Positions 26,421-35,086 of a stretch of 64,000 nt of DNA are shown in pieces. Below the pieces are notes generated by a model, which was given only the letters and a program-made list of their open reading frames with translations, searched no databases and had not been told where the DNA came from. Each line of letters begins with the position of its first letter. Positions within the stretch are counted from its first letter, which is position 1. The position numbers and the translations under genes were made by a program. The stretch covers positions 22,263-86,262 of the forward strand of contig DADR01000042.1 in the NCBI GenBank assembly GCA_002495055.1, read 5' to 3'. The DNA comes from Methanoregula sp. UBA247. Lineage in GTDB: Archaea; Halobacteriota; Methanomicrobia; Methanomicrobiales; Methanospirillaceae.

Positions 26421-27343
26421 AGACGGGAGTAACGGTATTATTTGCCGCTCTTGTTGTTGATCGTCTTATCGGTGACCCGCATTCGCCATGGCATCCTGTT
26501 GCCCTTCTCGGCCGATTTATCGGGTGGTGGGGCAAACCACATAAGTACTCCCCGGAAATCCAGCGTTTTGCAGGTGTGTTTTTCTGGCTGGTCACTGTAC
26601 TCCTGTTCACACTGCCATTTTATTATTTTACAACAATTGCTCCTTGGTACCTTTATCTGGTCATTGCGCCACTCCTTCTCAAATGCTGTTTTGCCTGGCG
26701 CTCACTCGAAGAACATACGTATGCAGTCGTGACTGCATTGAATGCAGGGGTGGAAGACGGGAGGGTGCAGGTCAAAATGCTGGTATCACGGGATACCACA
26801 CATCTTGACCGGGCGCAAATTCTTTCGGCTGGGTATGAATCGATGACCGAAAACCTCACTGATAGCATCATCTCCCCGCTGTTTTATTTTTCCTTATTCG
26901 GGCTTTCCGGTGCGGCCTTCTACCGTGCAGCCAACACGATGGATGCGATGCTCGGATACCGTGATGAACGGATAAGATTAGGCTGGTGCTCTGCACGCAT
27001 GGACGACGCACTGAATTTCGTTCCCGCCCGGCTTACGGTAGTGTTGCTGCTGGTATATTTTGCCTTCATAGGCACGTTTTCAGATGCAGTTCAGGTGTTG
27101 CGTCGTGACGGTCGCCAACGTCCTGGTTTTAATGGCGGAATTGTTATGGCAGTAATGGCAGGGGGAACCGGCATACAATTCGTAAAGTCCGGTGTTTATA
27201 CAATTGGTGATGAAAAAAGAACACTTGACGACGGAGGTCCTGATGTTATGAAAGCTTGCCGGGTCGTAACTATCGCTTTTGCAGTGCTAGCCAGTGGTAC
27301 TCTGATTTTATTGGGATCTTTGATCAATAGTACCGGCATATGA
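26402..27343 (+). CDS. cbiB: Adenosylcobinamide-phosphate synthase CbiB/CobD
   Basis: 313 residues, a membrane protein with several hydrophobic helices. The N-terminal motif VVDRLIGDPHSPWHPVALLGRFIGWW is diagnostic, as is SRDTTHLDRAQILSAGYESMTENLTDSIISPLFY in the middle. CbiB attaches the aminopropanol (or phosphate form) side chain to adenosylcobyric acid in cobamide synthesis. Methanogens need cobamides for methyl transfer, and this window also encodes a B12-dependent ribonucleotide reductase. The start at 26402 overlaps the preceding gene, and pdxS begins 4 bases before its stop (ATGA). Confidence 0.92.
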   Translation: MVPSAIETGVTVLFAALVVDRLIGDPHSPWHPVALLGRFIGWWGKPHKYSPEIQRFAGVFFWLVTVLLFTLPFYYFTTIAPWYLYLVIAPLLLKCCFAWRSLEEHTYAVVTALNAGVEDGRVQVKMLVSRDTTHLDRAQILSAGYESMTENLTDSIISPLFYFSLFGLSGAAFYRAANTMDAMLGYRDERIRLGWCSARMDDALNFVPARLTVVLLLVYFAFIGTFSDAVQVLRRDGRQRPGFNGGIVMAVMAGGTGIQFVKSGVYTIGDEKRTLDDGGPDVMKACRVVTIAFAVLASGTLILLGSLINSTGI

Positions 27344-28236
27344 AACTTGAAGAACTGAGATTTGGTACTGAGCTTCTCAAGCGCGGCTTTGCATCCATGC
27401 AGAAAGGGGGTGTCATCATGGATGTGGTCAATGCCGACCAGGCTAAGATTGCCGAAGAAGCTGGTGCCGTCGCAGTCATGTCACTGGAACGGGTGCCTTC
27501 TGATATCCGGAAAATGGGGGGCGTTGCCCGAATGGCGGACCCGGAAAAAGTTATTGAGATTATTGATGCTGTTTCTATTCCGGTCATGGGCAAGGTGCGT
27601 ATTGGCCATTTTGTAGAAGCACAGGTCTTGGAAATTCTCGGTGTTGATATGATCGATGAGAGTGAGGTTCTGACTCCGGCCGATGAGCAATACCATATCG
27701 ATAAAAAACTTTTCAAGATCCCCTTTGTCTGCGGTGCCCGTGATCTGGGAGAAGCGCTCCGCAGGATCAACGAGGGTGCTGCGATGATCCGGACCAAGGG
27801 TGAAGCAGGAACCGGCAACGTTGTCGAGGCAGTCCGGCATATGCGCAATATCATGGGAGAAATCCGAATACTCAAAGGCATGGACCACCAGGAGATGATC
27901 GATTATGCACGGGAAATCGAAGCCCCCGCAGAACTGGTTATTGAGTGCTCTGAACGCGGAAGGCTCCCGGTTGTGAACTTCTCAGCCGGAGGTATTGCCA
28001 CACCATCGGATGCCGCAATGATGATGCAGCTGGGTGCCGATGGTGTTTTTGTTGGATCCGGGATTTTTAAATCCTCCAGCCCCGAGCGCATGGCAAAGGC
28101 AATAGTCGAGGCGGTCAATCATTTCAACGAGGCATCGGTAATCGCCCGGGTGAGCAAGGGTCTTGGAGATGCAATGCCTGGGCTTGATATCCACACCCTC
28201 AGGGACGATGAGGTGCTTCAGACCCGTGGCCGTTAA
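27340..28236 (+). CDS. pdxS: Pyridoxal 5'-phosphate synthase, synthase subunit
   Basis: 298 residues, full length for PdxS. Visible: GGVIMDVVNADQAKIAEEAGA, the catalytic lysine region PVMGKVRIGHFVEAQ, FVCGARDLGEALRRI, and TKGEAGTGNVVEAVRHMR with the second active-site lysine. With PdxT it makes pyridoxal 5'-phosphate from ribose 5-phosphate, glyceraldehyde 3-phosphate and ammonia. It starts in an ATGA overlap with cbiB and is followed by an overlapping pdxT. Confidence 0.96.
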   Translation: MKLEELRFGTELLKRGFASMQKGGVIMDVVNADQAKIAEEAGAVAVMSLERVPSDIRKMGGVARMADPEKVIEIIDAVSIPVMGKVRIGHFVEAQVLEILGVDMIDESEVLTPADEQYHIDKKLFKIPFVCGARDLGEALRRINEGAAMIRTKGEAGTGNVVEAVRHMRNIMGEIRILKGMDHQEMIDYAREIEAPAELVIECSERGRLPVVNFSAGGIATPSDAAMMMQLGADGVFVGSGIFKSSSPERMAKAIVEAVNHFNEASVIARVSKGLGDAMPGLDIHTLRDDEVLQTRGR

Positions 28237-28816
28237 GATCGGCGTACTTGCGCTCCAGGGAAATGTAAGCGAACATATCGATGCTTTCAGGCTGGCGCTT
28301 AAAAAAACAGGGCAGGAGGCATCATCCGAAGTTTTTGAAGTCAGGCACCCTGCAGACCTTGCAGGATGCAATGCCCTTGCGATTCCCGGAGGGGAATCGA
28401 CAACTATCTCCCGCCTCATTGACAAGAACCACATGTACGAGCCGATACGCTCGTTTCCCGGCGGTATTTTTGCTACCTGTGCCGGCATGGTGCTTATGGC
28501 GACCCAGGTTGATGATACACGTATCCATTCGCTGGGCCTTATCGAAATGAAGGTGGATCGGAACGCTTTCGGGCGGCAGAGGGAATCGTTTGAAGCAGAC
28601 CTCCCGATCAAAGAGCTTAAAGGAGACCCGTTCCATGCGATTTTTATCCGTGCACCGGTTGCGACAATCATAGGTACTGGGGTTACCGTGCTCTACCGGA
28701 TGGATCAGGGAATAGTTGCAGTTGAGTACGGGAAGTACATGGCGCTCTCGTTCCACCCGGAACTTTCGTGTGATACCCGGCTTCATGAGCGGTTTTTAAA
28801 GAATCTTGGCATTTGA
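28226..28816 (+). CDS. pdxT: Pyridoxal 5'-phosphate synthase, glutaminase subunit
   Basis: About 196 residues from the GTG at 28226 (ATG at 28208 is an alternative), overlapping pdxS by 11 bases. The class I glutamine amidotransferase features are present: VLALQGNVSEH at the start, the oxyanion segment IPGGESTTISR, the nucleophilic Cys in FATCAGMVLMA, and the His/Glu pair in SFHPELSCD. It releases ammonia from glutamine and passes it to PdxS. GAGGTG (28210-28214 region) can serve as the ribosome-binding site. Confidence 0.94.
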   Translation: MAVKIGVLALQGNVSEHIDAFRLALKKTGQEASSEVFEVRHPADLAGCNALAIPGGESTTISRLIDKNHMYEPIRSFPGGIFATCAGMVLMATQVDDTRIHSLGLIEMKVDRNAFGRQRESFEADLPIKELKGDPFHAIFIRAPVATIIGTGVTVLYRMDQGIVAVEYGKYMALSFHPELSCDTRLHERFLKNLGI

Positions 28817-28991
28817 TTCCTGTCAGATAAAAAGGAAATGCTTCATTCTGTCTCGGGTGGTCATCATGAATAGTGCAGGTCTCCCTTGGTAAAATGCAGG
28901 ATAAAATACTGAATTGATGAGTAAAATATGTTTAATATCTCAGTCGTCACTAAGTCCCTGGGGGGAACTGAGGGAGAGTACAGGTAATCTG

Positions 28992-30686
28992 ATGACTTCA
29001 TCGCAGTTCGTTGAAAGCATCCTGTCGGCACGCTATCTACACGGGGAAGAAAAAACCTTCGAGGATATCTGCCGGCGCGTTGCGTGGGCTGTTGCAGGTG
29101 ACGATAAAGAAGCGACCGGTTTTTACAATATCATGATCTCCTTGCGGTTCTTACCTAACTCCCCCACCCTCATGAATGCCGGAACAGATATAGGGCAGCT
29201 CTCTGCTTGTTTCGTTCTGCCGGTCCCGGATTCTATCAACGGGATCTTCGATGCAATGAAAAACGGTGCTATCATTCATAAGACCGGAGGGGGAACCGGG
29301 TATAATTTCTCGAACATTAGACCGAAAGGTTCCCGTGTGCAATCTACGGATGGTGTTGCTTCAGGTCCGGTATCATTTATGGGAATCTTCAATGCAGCTA
29401 CCGAAGTCATCAGGCAGGGTGGTCGCCGCCGTGGAGCCAACATGGGGATACTGAACGTCTGGCATCCTGATATCCTGTCATTTCTGTCAGCAAAAGCACG
29501 GGAGGGGGATATTGCCAACTTTAACCTCTCCGTTATGGTCAATGAAAAATTCATGGATCTCGTTTCCCGGAAGATGTTTGATACTGTCTGGATCACCCAT
29601 CCCTCTTCCGGTGAATCGTTGACGGTTGGGCAGATTTGGTCAGGAATAGTGGACGGAATCTGGAAAAACGGTGAGCCCGGCTTGCTTTTTTATGAGGAGA
29701 TCAACCGGTCCAATCCCCTGCCTGACCTTGGTACCATCGACACGACCAATCCCTGCGGTGAACAACCGTTGCTCCCGTATGAGAGTTGTGTTCTTGGTAG
29801 TATCAATCTGGCTTCATTTGTGCAAAACGGGATACTTGATGAGCACGAACTGGACGATACTGTGCGAACAGCCGTTCGGTTCCTTGACAAAGTCATAGAC
29901 AAAAATGTCTATCCAATTCCGGCAATTGAAGAAGCAACGAAAAAAACCCGGAAGATTGGTCTGGGACTTATGGGCGTTCATGATGCCCTTCTTATGATTG
30001 GGGTGCCATACGATTCTGTAAAAGGAAGAACCTGGTGCGAACACGTTATGCAGAAGGTAACAGCTACTGCTGTGGATGAATCGCGACGAATGGCGGAAAA
30101 ATACGGGGCATTCCCGGCATGGAAAGGGAGTACCTGGAAAGCGTTCCCGATGAGGAATGCGGCGCTGACCTCTCTAGCGCCGACCGGAACATTATCCCTG
30201 CTTGCCGGGTGCTCAAGCGGTATCGAACCGGTTTTTTCGTTTGCCTACTCCCGCAGGAACACTACTGGCAAGTCGTTTATCATTGTTAATCCGGTGTTCC
30301 GTAAAAATCTAAAAAAAACTCTCGCAACGATGAAGCTGACACAAGAAGAGCGGACGAAACGGGAAAATGACGTTATTTCTCACGTCCACAAGACCGGAAC
30401 CATCCAGGACCTGCATTGGCTCCCGGATGAATTCCTGGCCCTCTTTAAGACCGCTCTGGATATCCACTGGAAGGACCATATACTGATGCAGGCAGCATTT
30501 CAGAAGTTTGTCCATGCCTCCATCAGTAAAACTATTAACCTGCCGAACAGCGCAACAAAGGAGGATTGTGCAGATGCGCTCCTCATGGCATGGAAGTTCA
30601 GGCTGAAAGGGATCACGATATACCGGACCGGCAGCAGGAAAAATGCAGTTCTTTTCCTGAAAGATACCACATCGGACCCACGATAA
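28992..30686 (+). CDS. nrdJ: Adenosylcobalamin-dependent (class II) ribonucleotide reductase, short form
   Basis: About 564 residues from the ATG at 28992 (28914 is an alternative). Seen: LRFLPNSPTLMNAGT, SACFVLPVPDS with the first active-site Cys, GGGTGYNFS, the catalytic NPCGEQPLLPYESC, and LAPTGTLSLLAGCSSGIEP. The enzyme reduces ribonucleotides through a cobalamin-generated thiyl radical. It ends soon after the GITIYRTGSR segment and lacks the usual C-terminal tail with a redox CxxC pair, and it has no N-terminal ATP-cone. Another protein would therefore have to reduce the active-site disulfide, or the gene is truncated. The reading frame itself shows no damage. Confidence 0.88.
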   Translation: MTSSQFVESILSARYLHGEEKTFEDICRRVAWAVAGDDKEATGFYNIMISLRFLPNSPTLMNAGTDIGQLSACFVLPVPDSINGIFDAMKNGAIIHKTGGGTGYNFSNIRPKGSRVQSTDGVASGPVSFMGIFNAATEVIRQGGRRRGANMGILNVWHPDILSFLSAKAREGDIANFNLSVMVNEKFMDLVSRKMFDTVWITHPSSGESLTVGQIWSGIVDGIWKNGEPGLLFYEEINRSNPLPDLGTIDTTNPCGEQPLLPYESCVLGSINLASFVQNGILDEHELDDTVRTAVRFLDKVIDKNVYPIPAIEEATKKTRKIGLGLMGVHDALLMIGVPYDSVKGRTWCEHVMQKVTATAVDESRRMAEKYGAFPAWKGSTWKAFPMRNAALTSLAPTGTLSLLAGCSSGIEPVFSFAYSRRNTTGKSFIIVNPVFRKNLKKTLATMKLTQEERTKRENDVISHVHKTGTIQDLHWLPDEFLALFKTALDIHWKDHILMQAAFQKFVHASISKTINLPNSATKEDCADALLMAWKFRLKGITIYRTGSRKNAVLFLKDTTSDPR

Positions 30687-30869
30687 GAAAAGCCTGTAAA
30701 ATATGAGTACCTGGCACCAGGCATACAGAATGTGCATTCCAGGAAAAATCCTGATAAGACGGATCGATTAAAGCGTCTGCAGTCCCCTTGCCCTGCACAC
30801 CTGCCGCGATATTATTTATTCACAATCCTGCAATACTAGTGAAAATGAATATCATGACGGGGAGTCATC

Positions 30870-32483
30870 ATGGATAAAGTTTTGATTATCGGTCACCGGC
30901 AACCGGATACAGACTGCATTGCGAGCGTGATCGGATACGCGGCGTTTAAAAACCACTCGGAGCCGGACAAGTACCTTGCTGCCCGCTGCGGGGAACTAAA
31001 CGCAGAGACATGTTTTGCACTCGAGACCTTCAGTATAAAACCACCGGTCCTTATCGATAGCGTGGAACCGCGCGTTTCTGACCTCAAGATTGCGCGGATC
31101 AGCGTGACACAGGAGATCCCTACCATTAATGTTGCCGCGCTCATGGACAAGCACGACATCCGGAACGTGCCGGTGACCGATGACCATGGAAAACTTATCG
31201 GGGTGGTGGGTGAACACGGGCTTGCCCGTGCGTATGTCCACCAGCAGAAGATCGGCGAGCTTGCCCTCACACCGCTCCCTCTCGACACCCTCGCCCGGGT
31301 CCTCTCTGCCCGCGTGGTAGTGAGGGCAACGGAAATACTCGGGGGCAGGGTCATTATTGCTTTTGATGAACCCGGTATTAGCAGCACGAAGCTGACGGAA
31401 AAAGACATCGCGGTTGTTGGCGATAACGAACCGATGCAGCTCGTACTTATTGCATCCGGCATTGCTGCGCTCATCATAGCAGACAAAGCACCCGTGGGAG
31501 ATCAGGTAATCCGGGAGGCACAGGATCGGGGGGTCTCGCTCCTCGCCACAAACCTTGATGCATTCGGAGTCGGGACGATGATCAACCTCTCGCTCCCGGC
31601 CCGAATGATGATGGAGACGGATATCCCCAGGCTTTCACTATCCGATACTATCGTGCAGGCAAAACTGACCGTGTACAATTCCAAGTTCCGTTCTGCCTGC
31701 ATTGTTGAGAAGGACGGTACCCTCCGCGGCATCGTAACAAGGACAACACTCCTTGCCGATGTGCACAAACCGATCATTCTCCTTGACCACAACGAGTTTA
31801 CCCAGGCAGTAGAGGGGATCGATGATGCAGAGATCCTCGAAATTATCGACCATCACCGGCTCGGTGCCATCTCAACATTAAAGCCGGTGAAATTTTTAAA
31901 TGATCCTGTCGGCTCCACTTCAACGATCATCACGGAAAAATACCGGGAAGCGGGCATCACGCCGCCACCTGCAATCGCAGGTATCCTCCTTGCCGGCATC
32001 CTGTCAGATACGCTCGTTCTGAGAATGTCCACAACAACTTCAGAAGACCGCGATGCGGTCACATACCTCGCACCCATTGCCGGAGTCGACCCGGTCACGT
32101 TCGGAACGAGGATGCTGGAGAAGGGAATGAACCTTGAAGGCACTACAATAGAGGAGCTGCTCATGCGGGACACGAAACAGTATGATCTCTTTAAAAAGAG
32201 GGTCATCATTGCACAGGTGATGGTCCCTACATTCGAGTTCCCGCGTGTGAACGCCGATGAGATTCACCGCGAACTTACCAGGCTCCGTATGCAGAAGGGA
32301 GTGGACTTTTATCTTGGGATGTTCACGAGTACTGTTGAAAATGGGAGTGAACTCTTCGTCTCCGCAGAGAGTTCACTACTCACAAAACTGGAGCTCCGTG
32401 CCCAGCCTATCCGGCTTGGGAACATGATGTCGCGTAAAAAGGACATCCTTCCCTGGTTTGGAGAAAAGCTCCGTCAAAGCTGA
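30870..32483 (+). CDS. ppaC: CBS-domain manganese-dependent inorganic pyrophosphatase
   Basis: 537 residues. The DHH phosphoesterase N-terminal core has IIGHRQPDTDCIASVIGYAAF; the second half has LEIIDHHRLGAI and the C-terminal DHHA2 region. Between them lies an insert of about 250 residues with a CBS domain (MDKHDIRNVPVTDDHGKLIGVV), a DRTGG-like domain and a second CBS segment (KFRSACIVEKDGTLRGIV). In related enzymes the CBS domains bind AMP, ADP or ATP and tune activity. It hydrolyses pyrophosphate in the cytosol. GGGGAG lies 5-10 bases before the ATG at 30870, and a TATA-like TATTATTTATTC is at 30811-30822. Confidence 0.9.
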   Translation: MDKVLIIGHRQPDTDCIASVIGYAAFKNHSEPDKYLAARCGELNAETCFALETFSIKPPVLIDSVEPRVSDLKIARISVTQEIPTINVAALMDKHDIRNVPVTDDHGKLIGVVGEHGLARAYVHQQKIGELALTPLPLDTLARVLSARVVVRATEILGGRVIIAFDEPGISSTKLTEKDIAVVGDNEPMQLVLIASGIAALIIADKAPVGDQVIREAQDRGVSLLATNLDAFGVGTMINLSLPARMMMETDIPRLSLSDTIVQAKLTVYNSKFRSACIVEKDGTLRGIVTRTTLLADVHKPIILLDHNEFTQAVEGIDDAEILEIIDHHRLGAISTLKPVKFLNDPVGSTSTIITEKYREAGITPPPAIAGILLAGILSDTLVLRMSTTTSEDRDAVTYLAPIAGVDPVTFGTRMLEKGMNLEGTTIEELLMRDTKQYDLFKKRVIIAQVMVPTFEFPRVNADEIHRELTRLRMQKGVDFYLGMFTSTVENGSELFVSAESSLLTKLELRAQPIRLGNMMSRKKDILPWFGEKLRQS

Positions 32484-32645
32484 CGGCGGTTCCGGTTTTC
32501 ATCAATGGCTATAAAAAAATATGCGCTCCAAGTATGACTGAAAAATCCAACCTGCCCTGTTTTTTCGAGATTTCGGACATATGTTCCAACCTCATCACGA
32601 TGGTTTGATACTAATAAACTAGTTCCCTTCAGATAATACACCGAA

Positions 32646-33362
32646 TTATATCTTCACTCGTTGCATTGCCGCAACTTTCAGTTCCCCTGGCATCAGCTCA
32701 ATAGCATATCTCAACGCTGTTCTTGGCATCACCTTTTTGTTTTTTATCACGTAATCGAACACATCTTTCTGGTGCTTCCGGCTCGCTTCCTTGAGGAGCC
32801 AACCGTATCCTTTCTGCACCATGTCATCACTGTCAGTTAGCAGCAGGTCTGCAATTTCCATTGACTCTTTTAAGAATTTCCCGTGTTTTGCCGGAACGAT
32901 CAAAGACACTGCAGCCGCCCTCCGCATCCAGCGGTTCTGCGACTGCGTCCACGATCTCAGCTCATCGACACAATCCGGGAATCTTTCCATGAAGTCCCCT
33001 ACAGCATGGTTGCAGAAACCGTCGCATGCTGCCCAGTTGGTGATATAAGTATCGATCCAGTGACGGAATACCACCAGATCATCCCGTTCATATCTTCCTG
33101 AGATGGCTTGCGCCCAGTTTGAGACAATGAACGATTCCTCCATGTAACCAGAATGGTACAGCTCCTCGCAGAGGGCGAAGATCTCCGGTTTTTCCCGGTC
33201 TTTTACCACTTTCCAGTATTTCTTTGCAATCGCGATTACCGTTGCCGTTTTTATGCCATAGCACGTGATCTTCTCTTTGAAAAACCTTAATGAGGTCTTC
33301 TGGATCTCCGGATCTGCGTGAATTTTTAGTTCCAGCCTTATTTGTGAAATTACCGGATCCAT
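32646..33362 (-). CDS. DNA alkylation repair protein (AlkD-like HEAT-repeat)
   Basis: 238 residues of helical HEAT-like repeats. The family features are visible: ATVIAIAKKYWKVVKDR, ALCEELYHSGYMEESFI, the DLVVFRHWIDTYITNWAACDGFC segment, RWMRRAAAVSLIVPAKHGKF and QKGYGWLLKEASRKHQKDVFDYV. AlkD-type enzymes remove alkylated bases such as 3-methyladenine, using an Asp and a Trp pair. Substrate range cannot be judged. The gene stands alone, convergent with the pyrophosphatase. An intrinsic terminator of the flavodoxin pseudogene lies about 60 bases upstream of its start. Confidence 0.88.
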   Translation of the reverse strand: MDPVISQIRLELKIHADPEIQKTSLRFFKEKITCYGIKTATVIAIAKKYWKVVKDREKPEIFALCEELYHSGYMEESFIVSNWAQAISGRYERDDLVVFRHWIDTYITNWAACDGFCNHAVGDFMERFPDCVDELRSWTQSQNRWMRRAAAVSLIVPAKHGKFLKESMEIADLLLTDSDDMVQKGYGWLLKEASRKHQKDVFDYVIKNKKVMPRTALRYAIELMPGELKVAAMQRVKI

Positions 33363-33423
33363 GCAGAGTGATATGCAGGTGTGGGTGATAAGCGATACGA
33401 ATTGAAAACCCGTTGGATCCCGG

Positions 33424-33460
33424 AAAAAATTCGTCTCGGGGAGTGCTCTTTCACACTCCC
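33424..33460 (-). terminator. Hairpin plus T-run after the flavodoxin pseudogene
   Basis: On the minus strand a 7-bp stem, GGGAGTG (33454-33460) and CACTCCC (33439-33445), with an 8-base loop is followed by a run of six T (about 33425-33430). It begins four bases after the pseudogene stop. Archaea usually terminate at T-runs alone, so the hairpin is notable. Confidence 0.5.
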
Positions 33461-33463
33461 GAC

Positions 33464-33956
33464 TTATCTGGCAAAAATCCGTGCCCAGGCAGCAAGAGCG
33501 TCCCAGTCGCGGAAGTCACCAGTTGGGACTTTCAGGAGTGATTTCAGGCTTCGCTCAACAAAGTTCATCATGCCAGCATCAAGTTTCCCTGCAAACATCA
33601 TCACCGCAATCAGACGTATGGGACAAAATACCTGACCAACTGGTCAATGAACTCTTTTACATACCCGGTTTTTAAATACACTGGAGCGATACCTGTAACA
33701 AATCCAGATATTGGTAAACGGGAAAGTTGTCTTTACTGGCTGCAACACATGCGGCCACACATCACCTGTTATTTTTCCTGTGTACAACGGGCTCTCCTAA
33801 TACAACCACATAATATCCAGCGAATGATGCGACCGATTTCATTTGGCTGACATCGACAGCGAATCCTTTTAAGATTAGTTCCCTGCCGATTGTCTGAGCT
33901 ATTTCAGCAGTCGATCCTTTCCGCGAAGCGTACGCAACAAGAATCCGAACTGGCAT
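33464..33956 (-). pseudogene. Flavodoxin-domain gene broken by several frameshifts
   Basis: On the minus strand the N-terminus reads MPVRILVAYASRKGSTAEIA (FMN-phosphate loop), then SFAGYYVVVLG. At that point the frame shifts: SPLYTGKITGDVW is in the next frame, VTGIAPVYLKTGYVKEF in another, and the C-terminus RLIAVMMFAGKLDAGMMNFV...TGDFRDWDALAAWARIFAR in a further one. At least three frameshifts are needed to rebuild a 165-residue flavodoxin of the protoporphyrinogen-oxidase-like family. The pieces are collinear and well conserved, so decay seems recent. It lies downstream of the MerR gene on the same strand. Confidence 0.8.
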
Positions 33957-34095
33957 GATGATCAGCGGAACTTTAGGATTAAGCCAGTGATAAAACGTAC
34001 TCGTTCGTATGCCGGGAATCCCAACGGTCTTCGAAATGAAAAAAATCGTGAGTAAAAAATGAACCGGGGATAGGGCTCTCTTAATCGTCAGACGT

Positions 34096-34944
34096 TTATT
34101 TTGCCGATGTGTCGACTGGTATCTGGAGCTCGGTGAGGAGGTCCTCCTCACTGACCTCCTGGGGATCATTGAGATACACCTCGCGGTGGAGCCCGTTTGA
34201 GATATACTCTCGTTCCTCCGCAAAAGCACCGATCCGGCTCCACGCCTCGTGAAGCTTGGAATACGAGCCCTTGTGGATAAGCGAGAGAACGTTCCCGCCC
34301 GGTAGGTTTCTCACTTCCATGGCGGGATCAGACAGGGCGATCCGGCCGGCTATAGGCACAACGCACTCCAGAGTTGCGTCCTTCTCCCGGTACTCGCAGT
34401 CATAGTACAGGGTCATGAAGGGGCCGGTTATCTTCAGGCTGTTTTTCTGGTTCTCCTCCGAGAAGAGCTGGCCGCAGAGATCTGGCATGAGCCTTGAAAT
34501 CGTCTCGCTGTATGGGCCGGTCCCTTTCTTCCCGACAATCCGCTGGGAGGGGACATTCTTGATGAGAGGTTCATTGAGTGACATGTAGATAGACTCCAGC
34601 GAGGCCGCCTCGTTTGCGAGGATCGCCTCGATTTGCTGTAACCTCTGGACTTCAGACCGTATCTCCCACTTGCGCTTGCCGAACAGCTCCGTTATCGTTG
34701 CGGCGTCCTGTTCGGCTTTTGCCGCAAGGAGCACATCAATCTCGCACAGGGTAAACCCGAGACCGCAGAGCGTTTTGATAGAAACCCCCCGCGGGATCTG
34801 GGCTCCCGTGTAGTACCGGTACCCGGTGCAGAGGTCTTTTACCTCCGGCACCAGCAGGCCGCGGTCATCATAGAGCCGGAGCGCTTTTGGGCTCAGCCTT
34901 GTTATGAGCGAGAACTTTCCAATAGGGATACGATCGAATGCCAT
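34096..34944 (-). CDS. MerR-family regulator with GyrI-like effector domain
   Basis: 282 residues. The N-terminal MerR winged-helix (GKFSLITRLSPKALRLYDDRGLLVPEV) is followed by a coiled-coil dimer helix (residues about 80-115) and a C-terminal GyrI/BltR-like ligand-binding domain (SQRIVGKKGTGPYSETI, ... GGNVLSLIHKGSYSKLHEAWSRIGAFAEE). This architecture matches multidrug-responsive activators such as BltR. The divergent DUF6498-like gene at 35087 shares its upstream region, and the decayed flavodoxin lies downstream, so both are candidate targets. The ligand is unknown. Confidence 0.88.
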   Translation of the reverse strand: MAFDRIPIGKFSLITRLSPKALRLYDDRGLLVPEVKDLCTGYRYYTGAQIPRGVSIKTLCGLGFTLCEIDVLLAAKAEQDAATITELFGKRKWEIRSEVQRLQQIEAILANEAASLESIYMSLNEPLIKNVPSQRIVGKKGTGPYSETISRLMPDLCGQLFSEENQKNSLKITGPFMTLYYDCEYREKDATLECVVPIAGRIALSDPAMEVRNLPGGNVLSLIHKGSYSKLHEAWSRIGAFAEEREYISNGLHREVYLNDPQEVSEEDLLTELQIPVDTSAK

Positions 34945-35086
34945 TGTTACCGTACTGTGTGCTTTTAGAAACCATATAGGGTGTCGCAGTCTGCCGCGGG
35001 TGAAGGTTTACAAACGCAGGATCAAGCCCGGGCACCGCCCTCCTGAAATACGCACGTTTTTCACCCTTGAGGACGACACAAACGTA

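Noticed and set aside
27324..27881. Long minus-strand open frame of 185 codons
   Set aside because: It lies opposite the well-supported pdxS and has Ser/Arg/Ile-rich composition typical of an antisense shadow.
28880..28900. Minus-strand GGGAGACCTGCAC resembles a cobalamin riboswitch B12 box ahead of the B12-dependent nrdJ
   Set aside because: It is on the wrong strand for nrdJ, no supporting stems were found, and such riboswitches are rare in archaea.
30893..31486. Long minus-strand open frame of 197 codons
   Set aside because: It is antisense to the CBS pyrophosphatase and carries no domain or start signal.
34904..35086. Upstream extension of the DUF6498-like gene
   Set aside because: It would overlap the MerR gene start and codes for Arg/Pro-rich sequence with no membrane or family features; the ATG at 35087 fits better.
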